Assembly: GCF_000092025.1 (NCBI RefSeq)
Contig: NC_003062.2
Span: forward strand, 742,001-806,000
Origin: Agrobacterium fabrum str. C58
Lineage (GTDB): Bacteria; Pseudomonadota; Alphaproteobacteria; Rhizobiales; Rhizobiaceae
DNA length: 64,000 bases
Direction: 5' to 3'
Shown here: piece after piece, positions 17,552 to 28,873 of the stretch
Layout of the letters: each line of letters starts with the position of its first letter
Numbering within the stretch: position 1 is the stretch's first letter
Position numbers and translations under genes: made by a program
Notes under the pieces: generated by a model
Seen by the model: only the letters and a program-made list of their open reading frames with translations
What the model was told of the DNA's origin: nothing
The model's database searches: none

Positions 17552-18097
17552 TCAACCGAACCGGAAGGCACGTTCGCCGAGGCTTTCGAACGGGCGGATC
17601 AGATACCCATCCGGATCGGCGACGATGAATTGCCGGTTGCCCACTTCGACCGTGCCGCGCCTGTACCATTTTTCCTCAGGCTCGAGCACAAGACCGATCA
17701 GGGCCCGTTCGAGCCGGAAAAGAATGGGCTGCAGGGAAGGAACGGCGAGCTGCAGGTTCATGCCGCGGCCAAACGGCGGCTCGAGCGAAGCATTGCCCGA
17801 AACAAAGGTCCGGGTGGCACCAATCTGGTCGATCATCAGCTGCGCATCGCCCAGCGCCAGATAGGCAAACCCCTCTTCGGGCCGCTCATAAACCACATGA
17901 AAACCGATCAGATCGCAATAAAATGCGCGGCTCTTCTGCCAGTCGCTGACGGCAAGCTCGGGAACGAGGGCATTTCGTATGATGGTCAGGGTCTCCTTTG
18001 TCGCGCAGGCCGGGCGATGGGAGGATGGCCTGCCATAAACGATGATCTTATCGTCTTCCGGTCTGCACACCAGAGGAAACCTCATCATGGCAGCCAT
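17552..18097 (-). CDS. VOC (glyoxalase/bleomycin-resistance) family protein
   Basis: The core from residue 41 on (ALVPELAVSDWQKSRAFYCD, then GFHVVYERPEEGFAYLALGD, and the C-terminal VADPDGYLIRPFESLG) is a single-domain VOC protein like bleomycin-resistance and ThrF-type proteins. The first 36 residues from the ATG at 18097 do not look like the fold. The best ribosome-binding site (AAAGGAG) lies just before a CTG codon at 17989, which would give a 146-residue protein starting at the fold boundary. The start is therefore uncertain. Function unknown; paired with the HAD gene. Confidence 0.8.
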   Translation of the reverse strand: MAAMMRFPLVCRPEDDKIIVYGRPSSHRPACATKETLTIIRNALVPELAVSDWQKSRAFYCDLIGFHVVYERPEEGFAYLALGDAQLMIDQIGATRTFVSGNASLEPPFGRGMNLQLAVPSLQPILFRLERALIGLVLEPEEKWYRRGTVEVGNRQFIVADPDGYLIRPFESLGERAFRFG

Positions 18098-18181
18098 GTG
18101 TGAGGCTATGGGCTGGTAGGTGGCTGCGACGCTGCGGGTGAGAATTGTCGCTGCTTCCGTTGCCGCGCCTGCGCCGTTGAC

Positions 18182-19597
18182 CTACGCCTTCGTGCCACCC
18201 ACGGTGATCTGGTCCATGCGCAGATGCGGCTGGCCGACACCAACCGGCACCCATTGCCCGGCCTTGCCGCAATTGCCGATGCCGGTATCGAGCTTGGAAT
18301 CATTGCCGATCATTGAGACGCGCTTCATCGCATCCGGCCCGTTGCCGATCAGCATCGCGCCCTTCACCGGCGCGCCGATCTTGCCATTCTCGATAAGGTA
18401 GGCCTCGGTGCAGCCGAACACGAATTTGCCTGAGGTGATATCCACCTGGCCCCCGCCGAAGGAAACGGCGTAGATGCCCTTCTTCACGGAGGAGATGATT
18501 TCTTCCGGCGTCTTGTCGCCGGAGAGCATGTAGGTATTTGTCATGCGCGGCATCGGCACATAGGCATAACCCTGCCGGCGGCCGTTGCCGGTCGCCTTCG
18601 CGCCCATCAGCCGGGCGTTCTGGCGGTCCTGCATATATCCGACGAGCCTGCCATTTTCGATCAGCACATTATAAGCCGAGGGCGTGCCTTCGTCGTCGAT
18701 GGTCAGCGAACCGCGGCGGCTGTCGATCGTGCCGTCATCCACGACCGTCACGCCGGGGGCGGCGACCATTTCTCCCATCAGGCCGGCAAAGGCCGAGGTC
18801 TTCTTGCGGTTGAAATCGCCTTCAAGGCCATGGCCAACCGCCTCGTGCAGCATGACGCCGGGCCAGCCTGAGCCGAGAACGACATCCATGGTGCCGGCCG
18901 GTGCATCGATGGCGGTAAGGTTGACGAGCGCCTGCCGCAGCGCTTCATCTGCGCCGCGCTGCCAGTTTTCCGTGGTGATGAAATCGCCGAAACCGACGCG
19001 CCCGCCAATGCCATAAGAGCCGCTCTCCTGCCGGTCGCCTTCGCCCGCCACCACGGAGATGTTGATGCGGGTCATGGGGCGGATGTCGCTGACGCGATGG
19101 CCATCGGCACGCAGAATATCCACCACCTGCCAGCTGGCGGAAATCGTCGCCGTCACCTGCCGGACCTTGTCGTCCCTGTCGCGCAGATAGGCGTCGATGT
19201 CGGTGAGCAGCTTCACTTTCTCTTCAAAGCTCGGGCTGCCGATAGGGTTTTCGTCGCCGTAGAGCTTCTTGTTGGTGCGCTGGGGTGCGGCGGCATAGGA
19301 GCCGGAATAACCCCGGGTGACAGCGCCGACCGCGTCCGAAGCGCGCTTCAGCGCCCCTTCGGAAAGCTCGCCTGCATGGGCGTAACCCACCGTCTCGCCG
19401 GCAACGGCGCGCAGGCCAAAACCCTGGTCGGTGTTGAAGGACCCACCCTTCAGGCGGCCATTGTCGAAGGTCAACGATTCGGCCTGGGCATGCTCGATGA
19501 ACAATTCGCCATCGTCAGCACCGGCAAGCGCCTCTCCGACGAGCTTGCGCAATTGCGTTTCATCGCAATCGAAGAGTTTTACAAGGTCGTCGGTCAT
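18182..19597 (-). CDS. tldD: Metalloprotease TldD
   Basis: A 471-residue TldD, which with TldE (PmbA) forms a metalloprotease that degrades unfolded or linear peptides and matures some bacteriocins. The zinc motif HEAVGHGLEGDF is in the middle of the protein, with the flanking GSGWPGVMLHEAVGH context and the C-terminal GKFVFGCTEAYLIENGKI, typical of TldD. N-terminal U62 fold segments (LTFDNGRLKGGS, GFGLRAVAGETVGYAH) are present. tldE is not in the window. The tldD gene is usually found near the cox cluster in Rhizobiales, as here. Confidence 0.96.
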   Translation of the reverse strand: MTDDLVKLFDCDETQLRKLVGEALAGADDGELFIEHAQAESLTFDNGRLKGGSFNTDQGFGLRAVAGETVGYAHAGELSEGALKRASDAVGAVTRGYSGSYAAAPQRTNKKLYGDENPIGSPSFEEKVKLLTDIDAYLRDRDDKVRQVTATISASWQVVDILRADGHRVSDIRPMTRINISVVAGEGDRQESGSYGIGGRVGFGDFITTENWQRGADEALRQALVNLTAIDAPAGTMDVVLGSGWPGVMLHEAVGHGLEGDFNRKKTSAFAGLMGEMVAAPGVTVVDDGTIDSRRGSLTIDDEGTPSAYNVLIENGRLVGYMQDRQNARLMGAKATGNGRRQGYAYVPMPRMTNTYMLSGDKTPEEIISSVKKGIYAVSFGGGQVDITSGKFVFGCTEAYLIENGKIGAPVKGAMLIGNGPDAMKRVSMIGNDSKLDTGIGNCGKAGQWVPVGVGQPHLRMDQITVGGTKA

Positions 19598-19678
19598 CTC
19601 AGGCTCCAGTCATGATCGTTCATGACCGATTTAGGCACTGGAACGGGCAGACGCAAGGCTGCCCGTTACGACGATGCC

Positions 19679-20203
19679 TCAGGGAAGCGCGTCGTAGCCC
19701 TCGGCAAAGCCGGAAAGCTCGATCGGAATGCCCACCCGGTCCTGATCGACGGATTCGCGCAGCGCGAAGACGGCGTTCTTGCCGGCACGCAGCACCTTCA
19801 GCAGCTCGTCATCAATATCGACTTCCACATAGCAGCCTTCGGAGAAACAGCGGGTGAAATAGGCCCGGCCGATATTGTTGTTGTCGATGTAAAGCTCCAT
19901 GCCGTCCTTCAGAAGCACGCCGAGCGGTGCGAGGATGCGCAGGATACGCGACTTGCGGTCGGCGGTTTTCAGGATGACAACCGAAAGGCCGACTTCCGGG
20001 CGGTCGTCGGCAATCACGTTTTGCATCAGCGCGCATTGTTCTTCGGATGCGCCTGCCGGCTTGTCGCAGATGACCGACCATGCGCCATGCGTCGACTTCG
20101 GCGTGCCGGGCGGCTGCTGTTGCGCCAGCGCCGCGGCAGCGGGGGCGATGATGGCAAGACCGGCGGCGGCAAGAAAAGTGCGCGCGAGCGGGGAAAGACG
20201 CAT
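19679..20203 (-). CDS. Invasion-associated locus B (IalB) family protein
   Basis: A 174-residue exported protein: signal peptide to about residue 28 (cleavage near AALAQQ), then an IalB domain starting THGAWSVICDKPAG and ending near GFAEGYDALP. Cysteines in VICDKP, QCALMQ, TRCFSEGCYVEVD fit the conserved disulfides. Named for the Bartonella erythrocyte-invasion factor, but the family is general in Rhizobiales and probably has an envelope role. Monocistronic, divergent from coxB. Confidence 0.92.
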   Translation of the reverse strand: MRLSPLARTFLAAAGLAIIAPAAAALAQQQPPGTPKSTHGAWSVICDKPAGASEEQCALMQNVIADDRPEVGLSVVILKTADRKSRILRILAPLGVLLKDGMELYIDNNNIGRAYFTRCFSEGCYVEVDIDDELLKVLRAGKNAVFALRESVDQDRVGIPIELSGFAEGYDALP

Positions 20204-20602
20204 GGATACCTCTGGGATTCGAATCAGTGCGGCTATTTTGACGCCATAATCCGGAAAAAAAAGCCTAGTGCTTTCAATTCCAGCGGAGTTGGGCGGAAAT
20301 AGGACCTGTTGGCACGCATAGCCATCTGATTTGCCGGGCGCGTCATTTGTTATCCGGCATTCAAACCGGCTGGAAGACGGGGCTTTGTCGCATTTGGGGT
20401 GCTTGAAATCGCGTTCAGCGGGTCAGCTTGGACACAGGGTGCGGGAAAGTCGGTCGTGGATTGATCAATGGCAAAATTGGGGCGCATCCGTGTCCCGACG
20501 CATATTGCGGCAGAGGGCAAACTGTGGTTTTAAGTTAGTACCATAAGCATGGATTCTGCGTCTGTGATTGATCTAGATCAGACGCGTGAGGGAGAGGGTA
20601 CC
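20204..20602. other. 399-bp divergent promoter region ialB / coxB
   Basis: No gene recognised. It contains an FNR/FixK-type box at 20568-20581. A TTGATCAA octamer near 20461 lacks the 4-base spacer and is not counted. A run of eight A residues occurs near 20255 on the ialB side. Confidence 0.5.
20568..20581. promoter_or_regulatory. FNR/FixK-type box upstream of coxB
   Basis: TTGATCTAGATCAG matches the anaerobox TTGAT-N4-ATCAA with one mismatch in the last base. It lies 21 bases before the GTG start proposed for coxB. A position this close to the start fits repression of the aa3 oxidase by an oxygen-responsive Fnr/FixK protein; this is inference. Confidence 0.5.
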
Positions 20603-23226
<2,624 letters not shown>

Positions 23227-23615
23227 TGCGCGGGCCGGACGGCGCAGGCTCGGCTTGCGCATTCCGGCTGCTGAAAAAGAGGGACGGCGCGGTTGGGTCC
23301 GTGCCGTTTCCCGAACGGGCAGCTTCTCCTGCTGCGTGACATTTTGTCCAAGCGATGCTTTCTGTCCGACGTGATACATGCCCGGACATGATAAATGCCA
23401 AATCTGGCCTTTATGAAAAGCAAGCGCAGACGAATGGCGGCAGGGCGCGGCGATTGGCCGGCACATGCTGGCATCGGTTTGGTCCGGTGCCGCGCCTGCC
23501 AGGACGTTCGGGACCCATGAATTGACGCATCGCGCATGCCAGAAATCCGTTTCGTTTTTCGGGCCGGTGCAAGGGGTGTCGCGGCAGGCGGCATCTGAAG
23601 GAAACAGGACAGGAA
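23227..23615. other. 389-bp ctaD-ctaB spacer without a recognisable gene
   Basis: No family-like reading frame found. The length is unusual inside an otherwise compact cluster, so ctaB may have its own promoter here. The GGAAACAGGACAGGAA just before 23616 supplies the ctaB ribosome-binding site. Confidence 0.4.
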
Positions 23616-24569
23616 ATGACCGTTATCGACGATCGCGACATGATGGGCGCAGAAAGCTCCGAACTTTCGGAAGCCGGCGCACGCGATTATTTCGAGTTGC
23701 TGAAGCCGCGCGTCATGTCGCTCGTCGTCTTCACGGCCTTTGCCGGCCTCGTGCTGGCGCCGGGTGAAATCAACCCTATTCTTGGGCTCATTGCCATTCT
23801 CTGTATCGCGGTCGGCGCCGGCGCGTCCGGTGCGCTCAACATGTGGTACGATGCCGATATCGATGCCGTGATGACCCGCACCGCCAAGCGGCCGATCCCG
23901 TCGGGCCGCATCGCGCCGCGCGAAGCTCTTGCCTTCGGCCTGACACTGTCGGCCTTCTCGGTCGTCATCCTCGGCCTTGCGGTCAACTGGTTCTCCGCCG
24001 GCCTGCTTGCCTTCACCATCTTCTTTTATGCCGTCGTTTATACGATGTGGCTGAAGCGCTCGACGCCGCAGAACATCGTCATCGGCGGTGCTGCCGGCGC
24101 TTTCCCGCCCATGCTCGGCTGGGCCTGCGTCACCGGCGGCGTTTCGCTTGATAGCGTCATCCTGTTCCTGATCATCTTCCTGTGGACGCCGGCGCATTTC
24201 TGGGCGCTGGCGCTGTTCAAGATGCGTGATTACGGCGCGGTCGGCATTCCGATGATGCCAAATGTAGCGGGCGAGCGCTCCACCAAGAACCAGATGATCG
24301 TTTATGCGGTGCTGACCGCGGCGGCCGCCGTTGCGCCCTTTTTCACGGGTCTGGCGAGCGCCGGTTACGGCATTTTCGCCGCCGTGCTGAGCGCGATCTT
24401 CGTCTACTGTTCGTTCGATGTCCGGCGCATGCCTGAAGGCGACGAGAAGATGTTGCCCGCCAAGAAGATGTTCGCCTATTCGGTGCTTTATCTCTTCGCG
24501 ATTTTCTCCGGCCTTCTGGCCGATCATTTCGCGCCGGCCCTGAAGGCCGTGATTTCGGGAGTCCTGTAA
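23616..24569 (+). CDS. ctaB: Protoheme IX farnesyltransferase (heme O synthase)
   Basis: A UbiA-family membrane prenyltransferase of 317 residues that converts heme B to heme O, the first step to the heme A of the oxidase. The N-terminal [20 protein letters not shown], the first Asp-rich motif [19 protein letters not shown] and the second loop motif ([13 protein letters not shown], then [13 protein letters not shown]) are characteristic. About nine transmembrane helices. ATG at 23616 follows AGGACAGGAA. The stop overlaps the start of the next small gene. Confidence 0.97.
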   Translation: MTVIDDRDMMGAESSELSEAGARDYFELLKPRVMSLVVFTAFAGLVLAPGEINPILGLIAILCIAVGAGASGALNMWYDADIDAVMTRTAKRPIPSGRIAPREALAFGLTLSAFSVVILGLAVNWFSAGLLAFTIFFYAVVYTMWLKRSTPQNIVIGGAAGAFPPMLGWACVTGGVSLDSVILFLIIFLWTPAHFWALALFKMRDYGAVGIPMMPNVAGERSTKNQMIVYAVLTAAAAVAPFFTGLASAGYGIFAAVLSAIFVYCSFDVRRMPEGDEKMLPAKKMFAYSVLYLFAIFSGLLADHFAPALKAVISGVL

Positions 24570-24700
24570 TGGAAACGGTGGAACTGAGCGCGGCGCAGAA
24601 AAAATCGAGACGTGGGCGCAATATTGCACTCGGCGTCCTGCTCGCCGGTCTGGTGGTGCTGTTCTACGTCATCACCATCATCAAGATCGGCTCGCATTGA
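24569..24700 (+). CDS. CoxF-like small membrane protein of the cytochrome oxidase cluster
   Basis: A 43-residue protein beginning [18 protein letters not shown], followed by one transmembrane helix ([20 protein letters not shown]) and ending KIGSH. Its ATG overlaps the ctaB stop (TAATG), so it is translationally coupled. Small single-helix proteins named CoxF occupy exactly this position between ctaB and ctaG in alphaproteobacteria; the biochemical role is not established. Position, coupling and hydrophobic pattern make it a real gene. Confidence 0.85.
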
Positions 24701-24728
24701 CGGTCTGAGCATAGGAGGAGGGGAGGAC

Positions 24729-25346
24729 ATGGCGAATATGGAAGCAGAAACAGCGCGGGCCGGCTCGCAGCGGGTGAGCAACCGTTCCATCCTCGTGCTC
24801 TGTCTGGTGTTTTTCTGCGCCATGATCGGCATGGCCTATGCCGCTGTGCCGCTCTACAGCCTGTTCTGCCGCGTCACCGGTTACAACGGCACGACGCAGC
24901 GTGTGGAGCAATATTCCGACGTCATTCTCGACAAGACCATCAACGTCACCTTCGACGCCAATACGTCGAACGGCCTCAACTGGGATTTCCGCCCTGTTGA
25001 CAAGATGGTCAAGCCGAAGATCGGCGAAACGATAAAGGTGACCTTCAAGGCGACCAATCGTTCACCGGTGGCGACCACGGGCACGGCGGTGTTCAACGTC
25101 ACGCCGATGGAAGCCGGTGCCTATTTCAACAAGGTGGAGTGTTTCTGCTTCACCGAAACGACGCTGCAGCCGGGCGAAACGCTGGAAATGCCGGTGGTGT
25201 TTTTTGTCGATCCTGACATCGCCACGGCGCGCGAAACCAAGAGCGTCCATACTTTAACGCTGTCCTATACGTTTTATCCGGCCAAAACCGAAAAACCGGT
25301 TGCGTCCTTGCCGGTAAAGACAGAATCTGGCGACAGCAAATTGTAA
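24729..25346 (+). CDS. ctaG: Cytochrome c oxidase assembly protein CtaG (Cox11 family)
   Basis: A 205-residue CtaG/Cox11 copper chaperone that delivers copper to the CuB site of subunit I. One N-terminal transmembrane anchor (about residues 20-40), the conserved [19 protein letters not shown], and the periplasmic immunoglobulin-like domain carrying the copper-binding pair in KVECFCFTE. The C-terminal [11 protein letters not shown] is typical. GGGAGG precedes the ATG at 24729. Sits between the CoxF-like gene and ctaE. Confidence 0.96.
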
Positions 25347-25407
25347 GAGGAGATCCGGGTCTTTTGAGGGGGCCGGATCAGGGAAGAGATAGCAGGGGAT
25401 TGTCGCA

Positions 25408-26283
25408 ATGGCAGACACGCATCAGAAGAACCACGATTACCACATCATAGACCCGAGCCCGTGGCCGCTTCTGGCCTCCATCGGCGCCTTCATCATGACT
25501 TTCGGCGGCGTCTGCTACATGCGTTACCTGTCGGGCGGCTCCTTCAAGCTGTTCGGTGCGGAACTGGCCAACCCCTGGCTGTTCTATATCGGTCTCGTCA
25601 TCGTGCTTTACGTCATGTACGCCTGGTGGGCGGACACGATCAAGGAAGCCAATGAGGGCAGCCATACCCGCGTGGTTTCGCTGCATCTGCGTTACGGCAT
25701 GATCATGTTCATCGCCTCCGAGGTGATGTTCTTTGTCGCCTGGTTCTGGGCCTATTTCGATGCCAGCCTCTTCCCGCATGAGGCCATTCAGGCGTCGCGC
25801 CTCGAATATACCGGCGGTCAATGGCCACCGAAGGGCATCGAGGTCATCGATCCCTGGCATCTGCCGCTCTACAACACCGTCATCCTGCTTCTCTCGGGCA
25901 CCTGCGTCACCTGGGCGCACCATGCCCTGCTGCATAATGATCGCAAGGGCCTGATCTCGGGTCTGGCATTGACCGTCGCGCTCGGCGTCCTGTTCTCCAC
26001 CGTGCAGGTTTACGAATACATTCACGCACCATTCGACTTCAAGAATTCGATCTACGGCGCTACCTTCTTCATGGCCACCGGTTTCCACGGTTTCCATGTC
26101 TTCGTCGGCACTGTCTTCCTGCTGGTCTGCCTGTTCCGCGCCATCGCCGGCGGTTTCACACCCAAACAGCATTTCGGTTTCGAAGCGGCCGCCTGGTATT
26201 GGCACTTCGTTGACGTCGTCTGGCTGTTCCTGTTCTTCGCCATCTATATCTGGGGTGGCTGGGGCGCACCGCTGCACGGTTAA
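25408..26283 (+). CDS. ctaE: Cytochrome c oxidase subunit III
   Basis: A 291-residue subunit III with seven transmembrane helices. It starts MADTHQKNHDYHIIDPSPWP, the typical alphaproteobacterial N-terminus. Conserved segments: GMIMFIASEVMFFVAWFWAY with the helix III glutamate, TCVTWAHHALLHNDRKG, and the C-terminal EAAAWYWHFVDVVWLFLF. Subunit III stabilises subunit I and supports proton uptake. Last structural oxidase gene of the cluster. Confidence 0.97.
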   Translation: MADTHQKNHDYHIIDPSPWPLLASIGAFIMTFGGVCYMRYLSGGSFKLFGAELANPWLFYIGLVIVLYVMYAWWADTIKEANEGSHTRVVSLHLRYGMIMFIASEVMFFVAWFWAYFDASLFPHEAIQASRLEYTGGQWPPKGIEVIDPWHLPLYNTVILLLSGTCVTWAHHALLHNDRKGLISGLALTVALGVLFSTVQVYEYIHAPFDFKNSIYGATFFMATGFHGFHVFVGTVFLLVCLFRAIAGGFTPKQHFGFEAAAWYWHFVDVVWLFLFFAIYIWGGWGAPLHG

Positions 26284-26335
26284 CTTACGCCGTGTAGCCC
26301 ACCACGTTGCTTCTGAGATGAGCGAGCGCCACGTA

Positions 26336-26460
26336 TTTCTTCTCCCCGCCGGGGAGAAGGTCGCGGCAGCGGGACGAGGCGGCAAGGGTAGAGATATCCG
26401 GGGACCTTACCTCCCTCATCCGACCCTTCGGGCCACCTTCTCCCCGGCGGGGAGAAGAAA
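26336..26460. repeat. Inverted pair of GC-rich palindromes (rhizobial intergenic repeat)
   Basis: Two copies of the CTTCTCCCC-GGGGAGAAG hairpin, at 26336-26359 and 26437-26460, bracket about 77 bp that includes CCTCCCTCATCCGACCCTTC and GGGCCACC. The unit is a dispersed repeat; single hairpins of the same family occur at 8421 and 11487. It lies between ctaE and the DUF983 gene and could attenuate read-through. Confidence 0.75.
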
Positions 26461-26544
26461 CAAGGTGCAACCCCGAGGGCCTATGCGACTACCCGAAGCG
26501 CTATGTATTCTCGAGGTTTTTGCCAGCGGGAGCGGGAGGTCCTC

Positions 26545-26931
26545 ATGTCTGAACCATCAAACGGCAATTTCGCGCCTGTCGATCCTATCAAGGTAGGCTT
26601 GAAAGGCTGCTGCCCCCGTTGCGGCAATGGCCGGCTGTTCGATGGTTTTTTGACACCGAAACCCGCCTGTAGCGCCTGCGGACTGGATTACGGCTTTGCC
26701 GATGCGGGGGATGGCCCGGCCGTTTTTGTCATGCTGATCGTCGGTTTTCTGGTCGTTGGGATGGCGCTTTGGGTCGATCAGCGTTTTGCCCCGCCCGTCT
26801 GGGCGCATGTCATGCTCTGGTTGCCGTTTACGGTGATTGTCTCTCTCGTGCTGCTGCGCAAGCTGAAAGGGATCATGATTGCGCTGCAATACCGCAACAA
26901 TGCAAGCGAAGGCAGGCTTGATCGTGAATGA
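26545..26931 (+). CDS. DUF983 family membrane protein
   Basis: A 128-residue protein: an N-terminal zinc ribbon (CCPRCGNGRLF ... CSACGLDYG, two CxxC pairs) followed by two transmembrane helices (about residues 55-75 and 85-103). DUF983 genes commonly sit next to ctaE and surf1 in alphaproteobacteria, which suggests an accessory role in oxidase biogenesis; no activity is established. ATG at 26545 has GGGAGG upstream. Its stop overlaps the proposed GTG start of surf1 region (GTGAATGA). Confidence 0.88.
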   Translation: MSEPSNGNFAPVDPIKVGLKGCCPRCGNGRLFDGFLTPKPACSACGLDYGFADAGDGPAVFVMLIVGFLVVGMALWVDQRFAPPVWAHVMLWLPFTVIVSLVLLRKLKGIMIALQYRNNASEGRLDRE

Positions 26932-27676
26932 CGTTTCCCACATGAAGGCGGCGCAACGGCGGGTCTGGTTCGCCGCGCCGCTGGTGCTGCTGGCGCTTGC
27001 CATTCTTCTCGGGCTCGGCACCTGGCAGGTGAAACGGCTCTACTGGAAAGAGGCCCTAATGGCCGATATCGAGGAAAGGCGCAACGCAAGTCCCGCCACG
27101 CTCTCCGATATCGAGGCCATCGTAAAAAGCGGCGGCGAGATAGAATACCGTAAGGTCAGGCTATCAGGCACTTTCGATCACACGCGCGAGCGGCATTTCT
27201 TCGCCACCCATCAGGGCCAGACCGGTTATTATATCTATACGCCGCTGACACTCGCCGATGGCCGCATTCTTTTCGTCAATCGTGGCTTCGTGCCCTTCGA
27301 GATGAAGGAAGCGGCCAAACGGCCCGATGGCCAGGTGAGCGGCGAGGTGACGATAACGGGGTTGGCGCGCGCGCCGCTGGTTGCAAAACCATCCTCGCTG
27401 TTGCCGGACAACGATATCGCCAAGAATATCTTCTACTGGAAGGATCTGGCGGCGATGGCGTCCAGCGCCGAGGTGCCGCCCGAGCGGCTGGTCAAACTCT
27501 TTGTGGATGCCGACAATGCGCCCAATCCCGGCGGCTGGCCGCAGGGCGGTGTGACGCTGATAGATTTGCCCAACAATCACCTGCAATATGCGATAACGTG
27601 GTATGGTCTGGCGGCGGCCCTTGTCATCGTCGCCGGTTTTGCCTATTTCCGGAACGGTAAGGCGCAGGGTGAATGA
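26924..27676 (+). CDS. SURF1 family cytochrome oxidase assembly protein
   Basis: A 250-residue SURF1/Shy1 homologue, which assists heme a insertion into subunit I. Two terminal transmembrane helices (about residues 17-37 and 220-240) flank a periplasmic domain. Signatures: LGLGTWQVKRLYWKEALM, YRKVRLSGTFDHTRE, YYIYTPLTLADGRILFVNRG and the C-terminal NNHLQYAITWYGLAAAL. The GTG at 26924 overlaps the end of the DUF983 gene; an ATG at 26942 is the alternative start. Confidence 0.92.
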   Translation: MNDVSHMKAAQRRVWFAAPLVLLALAILLGLGTWQVKRLYWKEALMADIEERRNASPATLSDIEAIVKSGGEIEYRKVRLSGTFDHTRERHFFATHQGQTGYYIYTPLTLADGRILFVNRGFVPFEMKEAAKRPDGQVSGEVTITGLARAPLVAKPSSLLPDNDIAKNIFYWKDLAAMASSAEVPPERLVKLFVDADNAPNPGGWPQGGVTLIDLPNNHLQYAITWYGLAAALVIVAGFAYFRNGKAQGE

Positions 27677-27734
27677 AGAGCGCGCCGTCCGGTAGCTTGC
27701 CGGGCAAGGCCAAGGAGCGCGCCAAGGAGCACGA

Positions 27735-28781
27735 ATGAACATCGCCGTTTCCAAACCCCCTTTGACGATAAGGCTGTGCGGACCGCGCGGCTTTTGCGCG
27801 GGCGTGGATAGGGCGATTCAGATCGTCGTGCTGGCGCTGAAAGCCTATGGCGCACCGGTCTATGTTCGCCACGAAATCGTGCATAATCGTTACGTTGTTG
27901 AAGGCCTGGAAGCCAAGGGCGCGATTTTCGTCGAGGAACTGCATGAGATTCCTGCCGAGCATCGCGAGCAGCCGGTGGTCTTTTCCGCCCACGGTGTGCC
28001 GAAATCCGTGCCTGAAGACGCGCAGGCACGTAACCTGTTTTATCTCGACGCGACTTGCCCGCTGGTCTCCAAGGTCCATAAGCAGGCTATGCGCCACCAG
28101 CGCCTCGGCCGTCATGTGGTGCTGATCGGCCATGCCGGTCACCCCGAAGTCATTGGCACGATGGGCCAACTGCCCGAAGGTACGGTCTCGCTGGTCGAGA
28201 CGGTGGAAGATGCGGGTGTTTACGAACCGGTCGACCGTGAAAACCTCGGTTTCGTCACGCAGACGACACTGTCGGTCGATGATACCGCCGGCGTCATCGC
28301 CAGGCTTCAGGAACGGTTTCCCGCCATTCAGGCGCCTGCCGCCGACAGCATCTGTTACGCAACCACCAACCGTCAGGATGCGGTGAAGCAGGCAGCCCCC
28401 GGCTGCGATCTCTTCATCGTCGTTGGCGCCCCCAATTCCTCCAATTCAAAGCGGCTGGTGGAAGTGGCGCTGCGCGCCGGCGCCAAACACTCGGTGCTGG
28501 TGCAGCGGGCGTCGGAAATCGACTGGAATGAGATCGGCGACATCCGCACGGTCGGCCTTTCGGCCGGTGCTTCCGCGCCGGAGGTCATCGTTGATGAGAT
28601 CATCGAGGCCTTCAAGGCACGTTTCGATACCACGCTCGATCTCGCCGTGACGGTTGAGGAAACGGAACATTTCCTCGTCAACCGCGAGCTGCGCAGCATC
28701 GAGTTGACGACGGATGACATGGCCTTCGTTAATGGCAATGCCAGCAACGCGCTGCCGCCAAAAGCCACCGCCGGTATCTGA
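27735..28781 (+). CDS. ispH: 4-hydroxy-3-methylbut-2-enyl diphosphate reductase
   Basis: The [4Fe-4S] enzyme that makes IPP and DMAPP, the last MEP step. Length 348 residues. The three cluster cysteines appear in [30 protein letters not shown] and [15 protein letters not shown]. Also visible: the His of [13 protein letters not shown], the catalytic Glu-region QTTLSVDDT, and [18 protein letters not shown] lies before the ATG at 27735. Probable operon with thrB and rnhA. Confidence 0.97.
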   Translation: MNIAVSKPPLTIRLCGPRGFCAGVDRAIQIVVLALKAYGAPVYVRHEIVHNRYVVEGLEAKGAIFVEELHEIPAEHREQPVVFSAHGVPKSVPEDAQARNLFYLDATCPLVSKVHKQAMRHQRLGRHVVLIGHAGHPEVIGTMGQLPEGTVSLVETVEDAGVYEPVDRENLGFVTQTTLSVDDTAGVIARLQERFPAIQAPAADSICYATTNRQDAVKQAAPGCDLFIVVGAPNSSNSKRLVEVALRAGAKHSVLVQRASEIDWNEIGDIRTVGLSAGASAPEVIVDEIIEAFKARFDTTLDLAVTVEETEHFLVNRELRSIELTTDDMAFVNGNASNALPPKATAGI

Positions 28782-28873
28782 AGCGGGGTGGCGCTGAGCA
28801 AGGGCGGTTTTCGTCCTACCTTTGGCATGCTCCCCCTAGATTTCTAGTCCTTCCTTCATCAAGAGATATAAAA

